This document shows positions 8,231 to 15,582 of a DNA stretch of 59,369 bases, in pieces. The DNA lies in NCBI GenBank assembly GCA_043798445.1, contig JAZDOQ010000016.1, positions 1 to 59,369 on the forward strand, read 5' to 3'. Position numbers and translations under genes: made by a program. The stretch comes from CAIJMI01 sp043798445 (lineage in GTDB: Bacteria > Patescibacteriota > Microgenomatia > UBA10105 > UBA927). How positions within the stretch are numbered: the stretch's first letter is position 1; the number at the start of each line of letters is the position of its first letter. The notes beneath the pieces were generated by a model, which ran no database searches, was not told the DNA's origin, and saw nothing but the letters and a program-made list of their open reading frames with translations.

Positions 8231-9662
8231 TATCGCAACCATTAAGAAAAAATCGTTAACCGGAATACTTGCTCTCACATCGCGTACATTTTTGCTTCAG
8301 CTCATTGCATTTGGCTCGACGTTTTTGTTAACAATTTTTTTAAACCCAGCGACATTTGGAATTTTTTTCGTTGTCTCAGCAATCATCTCATTTCTTTCGT
8401 ATTTTTCTGACATCGGTCTTGCCGCAGCTTTAATTCAGAAGAAAGAAGTGTTGACGAAAGAAGATCTGGCAACAACATTTACTATTCAGCAGCTTCTTGT
8501 TATACCTTTGAGCATCGTTGTTTTCATTTTTGCCCCAAAGATTGCCAGATTTTACGGATTAGATGAAGCAGGTATTGTTCTGCTTCAGGCACTGGTTATT
8601 TCCTTTTTCTTTTCATCGTTAAAGACCATTCCTTCAGTTTTACTTGAGAGGGAACTCAATTTTAAAAAACTGGTCATCCCGCAGATTGCAGAAACCATTG
8701 GGTTTTATGTAGTTGCGGTATTTTTTGCTTGGAAGGGATTGGGTGTAACGAGTTTTACCTATGCTGTCCTGACGCGGGCAATCATTGGGGTAGTCCTCAT
8801 GTATATTGTTTCTCCCTGGAGGATCCGCATTGGTATTTCAAGATCCGTTGCCAAACGGCTTCTGAAATTTGGCGTGCCGTTTCAACTCAATTCATTCCTG
8901 GCACTTCTCAAAGACGACCTCATGACAGTATTTTTGGGGAAGGTGCTTACATTTACCGAAGTTGGCTATATCGGGTGGGCGAAAAAATGGGCAGAGGTAC
9001 CCTTAAGACTGATTATGGATAGCGTTATTCGGGTTACGTTCCCGGCATTCTCAAGGCTGCAGCAATCAAAAGAGCATTTAGGAAACGCAATCGGAAAGAC
9101 ACTGTTTGGATTGTCAGTAGCGATGGTTCCAATTTCTGTCGGACTTCTTTTCTTTATTGAACCTGCTGTGAAGCTCATTCCAAAATATGGAAAATGGGAA
9201 CCGGCATTATTCTCATTTTTCTTGTTTGTTCTTGCGTCAATCTTAGCTGGTTTTTCAACGCCTCTGACCAACGCCTTAAATGCTGTTGGAAAAATCAAAA
9301 CAACGCTTTCTTTGATGGTTTTTTGGACGATTGCAACATGGGTGTTAACGATAACGATGATTCAATTCTTTGGATATAACGGAGTTGCCATAGCACTTCT
9401 TATGTTAACGTCGACGCTTGGTATTGTCGTGATGCTTGCAAAGAGAGTCGCATCATTTTCGTTTATTGATAGTATCAAATGGCCGCTTGCAGCTGGTTTG
9501 GTACAAGCAGGGTGGTATGCAGCAGTTCGTGGAGTAGCGCCATACAACTTGCCACGGTTGGTTACCATCGGTTTAGTGGGTGTTATACTCTATGTAACCA
9601 TTGTATGGTTGACCCAAAGGCGAAGAATTATGGATATGATTAGGATTTCAAAGGAGAAATAA
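8217..9662 (+). CDS. MOP-superfamily polysaccharide flippase (WzxC-like)
   Basis: 481 residues. It opens with a short charged stretch (EEIDIATIKKKSLTG) and a first helix, as in WzxC-type oligosaccharide flippases. The next region, FLNPATFGIFFVVSAII, then FFSDIGLAAALIQKKE, matches the conserved LGPxxFG/GLxxALIQ signature of Polysacc_synt_3 proteins. About 12-14 hydrophobic segments follow to the end. Likely role: moving a lipid-linked oligosaccharide or sugar from the inner to the outer face of the membrane, where GT-C enzymes act. The start lies inside the last codons of the GT2 gene (14 bp overlap). The next gene starts 1 bp after its stop. A second, different MOP flippase lies at 49071. Confidence 0.87.
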   Translation: MEEIDIATIKKKSLTGILALTSRTFLLQLIAFGSTFLLTIFLNPATFGIFFVVSAIISFLSYFSDIGLAAALIQKKEVLTKEDLATTFTIQQLLVIPLSIVVFIFAPKIARFYGLDEAGIVLLQALVISFFFSSLKTIPSVLLERELNFKKLVIPQIAETIGFYVVAVFFAWKGLGVTSFTYAVLTRAIIGVVLMYIVSPWRIRIGISRSVAKRLLKFGVPFQLNSFLALLKDDLMTVFLGKVLTFTEVGYIGWAKKWAEVPLRLIMDSVIRVTFPAFSRLQQSKEHLGNAIGKTLFGLSVAMVPISVGLLFFIEPAVKLIPKYGKWEPALFSFFLFVLASILAGFSTPLTNALNAVGKIKTTLSLMVFWTIATWVLTITMIQFFGYNGVAIALLMLTSTLGIVVMLAKRVASFSFIDSIKWPLAAGLVQAGWYAAVRGVAPYNLPRLVTIGLVGVILYVTIVWLTQRRRIMDMIRISKEK

Positions 9663-9663
9663 T

Positions 9664-10584
9664 ATGAAACAAACACTGAGTGTGGTTGTCTCTGCATATA
9701 ACGAGGAAAAATCAATTGGACGATGTCTTGGATCCGTAAAGGAATTGGCGGATGAAATCATTGTTGTTGATAACACCTCCGTTGATGGAACGGTTTTGGA
9801 AGCAAAAAAATATACAAAAAATATTATTAAGAAGCCAAATATATTGATGCTTAATACCAACAAAAATGTTGGATTTAGTAAAGCCACAAGTGATTGGATT
9901 TTAAATTTGGATGCTGATGAAGTGATTCCTGAAGAGCTTGCAAAAGAAATAAAAAAGATTATCAATGCAAATCCATCAGAAAACGGTTTTTGGATAAAGC
10001 GAAAGAACTATTCGTTTGGAAAATGGATACAACATGGACTTTGGTGGCCGGATAAGCAGATTAGATTATTTCGTCGTGGTAAAGGGAGTTTCCCTTGCGT
10101 ACATATTCATGAATATATACGTATCGAGGGGAAAATTGGTGAGCTTTTTGAGCCGTATATTCACTACAATTATGAATCTATTCATCAATATTTGATAAAG
10201 ATTGATAGAACATCTACAAGTGAGGCTATCTCATTAACAGAAAGTAAATATCAACTTGCCTGGTATGACGCAATTCGATTTCCAGCATCCGATTTTATCA
10301 AAATCTATTTTGCTGAAGGAGGATATAAGGATGGGTTGCATGGGTTAGTTCTCGCACTCTTTCAAGCCTTTTATTCGTTCTGCACCTTTGCGAAAAAGTG
10401 GGAAATGGAAAAATTTGAAGAGCGGGATATTCAGTTTCCTGCAGTGACGGATGAGTTAAACAATAGAGGAAAAGAAATCGCTTACTGGACACTTACCGCA
10501 TCAATGAGCGATTCAAAGAACATAATTTCAAATATTATAAATAAAATAAAACGAAAAACGATTAAGATAAATAATGAAAAATAA
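9664..10584 (+). CDS. GT2 glycosyltransferase, WaaE/KdtX-like
   Basis: 306 residues. AAGGAG lies 7 bases before ATG 9664. Motifs: VVVSAYNEE (7-15), VVDNTSVDGT (34-43) and NLDADE (81-86). These are followed by the family's conserved mid-region with a Trp-rich acceptor loop, RLFRRGKGSFP and an HE pair. The C-terminal half has the GGYKDGLHGLV stretch ending in an amphipathic or weakly membrane-bound helix, as in the lipopolysaccharide core beta-1,4-glucosyltransferase group. With no lipid A or Kdo genes nearby, the acceptor is more likely another lipid-linked glycan (inference). Paralogues in the window: 11481-12227 and 41764-42525. It overlaps the next GT2 by 11 bp. Confidence 0.86.
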   Translation: MKQTLSVVVSAYNEEKSIGRCLGSVKELADEIIVVDNTSVDGTVLEAKKYTKNIIKKPNILMLNTNKNVGFSKATSDWILNLDADEVIPEELAKEIKKIINANPSENGFWIKRKNYSFGKWIQHGLWWPDKQIRLFRRGKGSFPCVHIHEYIRIEGKIGELFEPYIHYNYESIHQYLIKIDRTSTSEAISLTESKYQLAWYDAIRFPASDFIKIYFAEGGYKDGLHGLVLALFQAFYSFCTFAKKWEMEKFEERDIQFPAVTDELNNRGKEIAYWTLTASMSDSKNIISNIINKIKRKTIKINNEK

Positions 10585-11503
10585 ATCATACGCAATTACT
10601 GTCGTTACGGTGAATTGGAACGGAAAACAAGATACCTTGACATGTCTGTCATCTCTTAAAAAGATTGATTTAAAAAACAATACGCTTTCCATCATCGTTG
10701 TCGACAATGGATCAACTGACGATTCTGTTGTTGCTATTAAAAAACGTTTTCCTGAAGTGAAGGTTCTTACAACCGGGAAAAATCTTGGGTTCACCGGTGG
10801 AAATAACGTAGGAATTCGTCAGGCCATGAACGATGGAGCGGATTTGATTTGGCTTCTTAATAACGATACGTTTGTTGATGAACACGTACTTTCATTTGCA
10901 CACGCGTTTGATGACGAGAGTGTGGGGGCAGTTGGATGTAAGATATATTTTGCACCCGGACATGAGTTTCATCATGATAGATATAAAGAAAGCGAACGTG
11001 GAAAAGTATTTTGGTACGCAGGAGGTATCGTTGATTGGAATAATATGTACGCATCTCATAGGGGTGTTGATGAAGTGGATCACGGACAATATGACACAAC
11101 CGAAGAGACACCATTTATTACTGGATGTTCGTTCATCGTACGACGGGAAGTTATTAATAAGATTGGAATGCTAGATGATCGTTATTACCTTTATCTTGAA
11201 GATCTTGACTGGAATTTACGTATTCAAGGTGCTGGTTGGAAAACGTTGTACATTCCATCATCCATTGTATGGCATGTTAATGCTGGATCATCAGGAAGAC
11301 CAGGAAATCCAGTTCATGAATACTACTTTACCCGTAATCGATTAGTGCTCGGAATGCGGTATGCATCATTTTGGACAAAATTTGCGTTACTACGGGAGGC
11401 AATCAAATATTTATTCACAGCATCTGATATTCGGAAAAAAGCAGTAAGGGATTGGTTATTCGGTAGACTAGGAAAACAATATGAACCAAAAAAACAAAAT
11501 TAG
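10574..11503 (+). CDS. GT2 glycosyltransferase, rhamnosyltransferase-like
   Basis: 309 residues with the classic GT2 layout of rhamnosyltransferase-type enzymes: TVNWNG (12-17), VVDNGSTDDS (42-51), NLGFTGGNN (70-78), LNNDT (95-99) as the DxD-like site, then a TGCSFIVRRE acceptor segment and YLEDLDWNLR with the catalytic ED pair. It should transfer a sugar from a nucleotide donor to a growing lipid-linked chain in the cytoplasm. The stated sugar is only the usual one for the group and is not proven here. It overlaps its neighbours by 11 bp and 23 bp, so three cytoplasmic GT2 genes (9664-12227) form one tightly coupled group. Confidence 0.87.
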   Translation: MKNKSYAITVVTVNWNGKQDTLTCLSSLKKIDLKNNTLSIIVVDNGSTDDSVVAIKKRFPEVKVLTTGKNLGFTGGNNVGIRQAMNDGADLIWLLNNDTFVDEHVLSFAHAFDDESVGAVGCKIYFAPGHEFHHDRYKESERGKVFWYAGGIVDWNNMYASHRGVDEVDHGQYDTTEETPFITGCSFIVRREVINKIGMLDDRYYLYLEDLDWNLRIQGAGWKTLYIPSSIVWHVNAGSSGRPGNPVHEYYFTRNRLVLGMRYASFWTKFALLREAIKYLFTASDIRKKAVRDWLFGRLGKQYEPKKQN

Positions 11504-12227
11504 TGTCATTATTCTCGCTAAGAATGAGTCTCTTCATATATCGGGTTGTATTGAACACGTCGCGTGGGCAGATGAAGTACTTGTTGTTGATAATGGATCA
11601 ACGGATGAAACGATTGCTATTGCTAAAAAACTACATGCGCATGTCATTGAACTTTCAGGGGTTAATTTTTCTGCACTTCGCGAAGCAGGTGCAAAAGTTG
11701 CAAATGGATCGTGGCTTCTCTATATAGATGTTGATGAAATTGTACCAAAAGAACTACAGAAAGAAATCGAAGAAAAAATGAACGGTTCAATATCTGCATA
11801 TTACATTCACCGAACGAATTATTACCTAGGTCAAGAATGGCCAACAAAAGATAAAATGGTGCGTCTTATTAAAAAAGATGCACTCATATCATGGCAAGGA
11901 AAGTTACATGAACATCCAATCATTCAGGGGACGATTGGAGATTGTAAGGAGTCGCTTATTCACCATACCCATCGAACATTGTCTGAAATGGTTGAAAAAA
12001 CCAATGAATGGTCCGAGATAGAGGCTGAATTACGTATGCATGCAAAGCATCCACGTATGTCCTGGTGGCGATTTTTACGTGTGATGGTGACAGCATTTAA
12101 TGATTCATTTTTTAAACAACAAGGATGGAGAGCAGGAACGGCAGGATGGGTGGAAAGCATATATCAGGCATTCAGCATGTTTATTACCTATGCAAAATTG
12201 TGGGAGCGACAACAGAACAAGTCATGA
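11481..12227 (+). CDS. GT2 glycosyltransferase, WaaE/KdtX-like
   Basis: 248 residues. AGGA at 11470-11473 lies 7 bases before ATG 11481, inside the upstream gene's last codons. Motifs: VIILAKNES (9-17), VVDNGSTDET (35-44) and YIDVDE (81-86), then MVRLIKKD, the HEH segment and a C-terminal QQGWRAGTAGWV stretch. It is the shortest of the three WaaE-like paralogues, but the core is complete. It probably adds a hexose to a lipid-linked acceptor in the cytoplasm. Its TGA stop overlaps the ATG of a YfhO-family gene (ATGA), which links cytoplasmic assembly to an outer-face GT-C protein. Confidence 0.86.
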   Translation: MNQKNKISVIILAKNESLHISGCIEHVAWADEVLVVDNGSTDETIAIAKKLHAHVIELSGVNFSALREAGAKVANGSWLLYIDVDEIVPKELQKEIEEKMNGSISAYYIHRTNYYLGQEWPTKDKMVRLIKKDALISWQGKLHEHPIIQGTIGDCKESLIHHTHRTLSEMVEKTNEWSEIEAELRMHAKHPRMSWWRFLRVMVTAFNDSFFKQQGWRAGTAGWVESIYQAFSMFITYAKLWERQQNKS

Positions 12228-14542
12228 AGAAAATATTCCTTAAGATTCTGCCAATCATTGCACTATTGGCATTGTGGATTACATTTTCTTTTCCCTATAT
12301 CGGAAAAGGGTTAGTGCCACTTTCTTCAACGTATCTGGTAACATTTTTTCCTCCATGGAGTGCTTCATACGGAATGCCAGTGAAAAATAATGCGATGCCT
12401 GATATTATCACGCAGATTTATCCATGGAAGCAGATAACCATTGAAAGCCTTAAGCTTGGACAGATTCCATTATGGAACCCTTTTAGTTTTTCAGGAACGG
12501 TTCATGCAGGTAACTACCAGTCGGCTATATTTTCTCCGTTCAATGTATTATTTTTCATTTTTTCATTTATTGACGCGTGGAGCATATTTATATTATTGCA
12601 ACCAATACTAGCAGGGCTTGGCACGTATCTTTTTATCCGATCACTAGGGCGGTCAAAGAGCGCCTCACTGCTTGGCGCTGTTGCCTATATGTTCTGTGGA
12701 TTCATGACCACATGGATGGCCTATGGAACCCTCGGATATGCAGCGTTGTGTCTGCCATGGGCATTGTGGGCGGTTACAGCATATATGAAAAAACAATCAA
12801 CATGGTGCCCCCTTATCCTGTCGTTATGCTTGGCTATTTCATTTTTTGCAGGACATTTTCAAATCTCTTTATATGTACTTGCAGCAGTTGTTGCATATAT
12901 TCTTTTTGTTACGTTATCGACGAAACAATGGAAGTTAGGAATAATGCTTTTGTTATATACAGCTATTGGTGTTTTGATTGCTTCACCACAAATTTTATTG
13001 ACACTTGATGCCTATTCGGCCTCAACACGAAGTACTAGTTTTATGAAAGGTGAGGTTATTCCATGGAGATATCTTATTACATTATTCTCACCAGATTTTT
13101 ATGGAAATCCTGTTACAAGAAATGATTGGTTTGGACACTATGCAGAGTGGGCAAGTTATGTGGGGGTGGCGCCACTCATTCTCGCGATGTTCGCGATAAC
13201 AAAAAAACTGAAAGGGTATATCCGATTTTTCGCAGTACTTGGATGTTTTTCAATATTTTTGGCGTACCCGACACCGTTAAATGATTTGTTATATGCGTTA
13301 AAACTTCCTGCTATTTCAACAAGCGCCGCTTCACGGATCATTATCCTATTTAGTTTTTCTCTTGCCATGCTTTCCGCATTTGGACTTGATGAGCTCGTTA
13401 CCGTGTGGAAAGGGAAAGATAAAAAATCCATAATACCGTTCATTATTTGGTGGGGAATACTACTTGTAGTCATTTGGATAACGGTTTTATTTATAAGGCC
13501 CTTTCCGTTGGAAAAACTGTCAATTGCAAAACGAAATCTCCTTTTACCAACAGCGCTAACGTTTGCTACGGTATTTCTAATGAGTGTCGGGTTTATCAAG
13601 AAATACAAACCGTACATGATTCTTGTGGTTCTTCTTTTGGGGCTAAGTATGTTTGATTCGTATCGATATGCCTCTAAGTGGATGCCGTTTGACAAGAAAG
13701 AATACGTATATCCGGAAATGAAATCATTAACGTTTTTAAAACAAGTAGTTGGACATAATCGTGTGTTTGGAAACATCGGCAATGAAGTAGGTGCTACGAA
13801 TAATCTGCTGCTAATTGAGGGATATGATGCGATGTATCAAGGAAGATACGGAGCATTTATAAGTGCCGCATCAACTGGTATCGCGTCTCTTGGCGGCCGA
13901 TCCGTTGTCATGCTTGATAAGCATGGGATTTTTACAAAAGAAACGTTGCAGTTATTGGGGGTTCGCTATTTTTATCATCGCGTTGGGGATGGAAGAAATG
14001 TGTGGGCATTTCCAGTATGGGAGTATCCTGATGGGCAAGTTAAACAAATATATAAAGATGAGCAATATGAAATTTATGAAGATACGAATACATTTCCTCG
14101 CGCCTTTCTAGCATCAGAATATGTTGTAGCTACGGAAGATCAAACAATAATAGACACCTTATTTTCGAAGGATATGAATCGAAAGGAAACTCTTGTCCTT
14201 GAGGAGGAGCCGGCGATTCGACCTGAGGCTGGAGAAGGTAAAGCAGATATACTTAAGTATTCCGCAAATGTAATCCGTATTCGAACTGAATCGACTGCTC
14301 CTAAATTATTATTCTTATCTGACGTATATGATGATGGTTGGAAAGCAACAATTGATGGAAGCAATACACATATATATAGAGCAGATTATGATTTCCGTGC
14401 GATCGCTGTTCCTTCTGGAATTCATACGGTAGAATATAGATATCATCCAAAAGGATTTCGTATTGGAATGATTACAGCCATAATAAGCATCGTGATAGGT
14501 ATTGGCGGAGTGATTGTTTTAAAAAAGAAACAGACGATATGA
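12224..14542 (+). CDS. YfhO-family GT-C membrane protein
   Basis: 772 residues from ATG 12224 (MKKIFLKI), chosen because it gives an ATGA overlap; the frame is open further upstream inside the previous gene. After helix 1, the outer loop has DIITQIYPWK (60-69) and GQIPLWNPFSFSG (79-91), the hallmark of YfhO proteins. Numerous hydrophobic helices run to about residue 510, followed by a large extracytoplasmic domain, the module DDGWKATIDG...IYRADYDFRAIAVP, and a last helix with a Lys-rich tail. Bacillus YfhO works with the GT2 CsbB in glycosylating lipoteichoic acid, so a lipid-phosphate sugar donor is likely here. One of four YfhO proteins in the window. Confidence 0.88.
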   Translation: MKKIFLKILPIIALLALWITFSFPYIGKGLVPLSSTYLVTFFPPWSASYGMPVKNNAMPDIITQIYPWKQITIESLKLGQIPLWNPFSFSGTVHAGNYQSAIFSPFNVLFFIFSFIDAWSIFILLQPILAGLGTYLFIRSLGRSKSASLLGAVAYMFCGFMTTWMAYGTLGYAALCLPWALWAVTAYMKKQSTWCPLILSLCLAISFFAGHFQISLYVLAAVVAYILFVTLSTKQWKLGIMLLLYTAIGVLIASPQILLTLDAYSASTRSTSFMKGEVIPWRYLITLFSPDFYGNPVTRNDWFGHYAEWASYVGVAPLILAMFAITKKLKGYIRFFAVLGCFSIFLAYPTPLNDLLYALKLPAISTSAASRIIILFSFSLAMLSAFGLDELVTVWKGKDKKSIIPFIIWWGILLVVIWITVLFIRPFPLEKLSIAKRNLLLPTALTFATVFLMSVGFIKKYKPYMILVVLLLGLSMFDSYRYASKWMPFDKKEYVYPEMKSLTFLKQVVGHNRVFGNIGNEVGATNNLLLIEGYDAMYQGRYGAFISAASTGIASLGGRSVVMLDKHGIFTKETLQLLGVRYFYHRVGDGRNVWAFPVWEYPDGQVKQIYKDEQYEIYEDTNTFPRAFLASEYVVATEDQTIIDTLFSKDMNRKETLVLEEEPAIRPEAGEGKADILKYSANVIRIRTESTAPKLLFLSDVYDDGWKATIDGSNTHIYRADYDFRAIAVPSGIHTVEYRYHPKGFRIGMITAIISIVIGIGGVIVLKKKQTI

Positions 14543-15582
14543 AAATTGGTATCTACAATCCATATTTTGATTCTTACGGCGGTGGAGAACGGTATATGTT
14601 GACTGCAGCAGAACATTGGTCAAAAAAACATACCGTATCAGTCTTTTGGGATGAAAAAACAATGGTAGCTGAATCAGAAAAACGTTTTTCACTTGATTTA
14701 TCGCGTATTCACATAATGCCAAACGTGTTTAAGAATGGCACCTTGATTCAAAAACTAATTGCGTCAGCCACCTATGATTTTATTTTCTTTTTGAGTGATG
14801 GCAGTGTCCCATCATCTCTTGCACGGTATAATATGTTGAATTTTCAAGTTCCGTTTCCTCATGTTGCCATGACGCCATGGAAACGAACCCGCTATCAAGC
14901 AGTCATTTGCTATTCAGAGTTTACTAAGGAACATCTCGATCCCACAATTGGTATTCCAGTAAAAATTATTTATCCTCCAATCGATATTGATAAATTCGAA
15001 ATCGGAAAGAAAGAAAAAATATTATTATCGGTAGGAAGATTCAATAGTTTATATAGCGTAAAAAAATATGATGTTTTGATAGAAGCGTTTAAAAAGGCGG
15101 TAAAGAATAAATCAATTAAGGGATGGAAATTGGTTATTGCAGGGGGCCTGTTAGACACGGATAAAGAATATTTTGAATCACTCAAGAAATTAGCAAAGGG
15201 CTATGATGTAGAGTTTTATCCAAACTGTTCGTTTGAAACGCTAAAAAAGTTGTATAGTACTGCTTCTATTTATTGGCATGCAGCGGGTTTTGGAGAAACA
15301 GATCCTCAACATATGGAACACTTTGGAATAACGACTATTGAAGCAATGGCATCAGGCTGCGTTCCAATTGTATTTGCAGGCGGTGGTCAACCAGAGATTG
15401 TGAAGCAAAAGAAAAATGGATATCTTTGGAAAACACGTGCGGAACTCATTACAGCAACTGAAAGAGTAATAACGAATGAAAAAGAAGCAACAGCCTTACG
15501 TAAAGAAGCGATAAAAAGCGCTAAACACTTTTCAAAAGAAGTTTTTAATCAGGCATTTGATGCGCTTCTCAAATCGCTATGA
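14539..15582 (+). CDS. GT4 glycosyltransferase, ALG11-like
   Basis: 347 residues, GT-B fold. The N-terminus MKIGIYNPYFDSYGGGER (GGGER at 14-18) and the C-terminal MEHFGITTIEAMASG with an intact E-x7-E motif resemble ALG11/ALG2-type mannosyltransferases. SVGRF marks the start of the donor-binding domain. It should extend a lipid-linked oligosaccharide on the cytoplasmic face from a nucleotide-sugar donor. No membrane segment is evident, unlike eukaryotic ALG11. Both ends show ATGA overlaps with YfhO-family genes, so it sits in a strict YfhO-GT4-YfhO translational chain. The sugar (often mannose in this group) is not provable from sequence. Confidence 0.86.
   Translation: MKIGIYNPYFDSYGGGERYMLTAAEHWSKKHTVSVFWDEKTMVAESEKRFSLDLSRIHIMPNVFKNGTLIQKLIASATYDFIFFLSDGSVPSSLARYNMLNFQVPFPHVAMTPWKRTRYQAVICYSEFTKEHLDPTIGIPVKIIYPPIDIDKFEIGKKEKILLSVGRFNSLYSVKKYDVLIEAFKKAVKNKSIKGWKLVIAGGLLDTDKEYFESLKKLAKGYDVEFYPNCSFETLKKLYSTASIYWHAAGFGETDPQHMEHFGITTIEAMASGCVPIVFAGGGQPEIVKQKKNGYLWKTRAELITATERVITNEKEATALRKEAIKSAKHFSKEVFNQAFDALLKSL

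Noticed and set aside
13156..13782. 208-codon minus-strand frame opposite the YfhO gene
   Set aside because: It lies wholly inside a convincing plus-strand gene, has low-complexity residues typical of antisense to hydrophobic codons, and shows no family motif.
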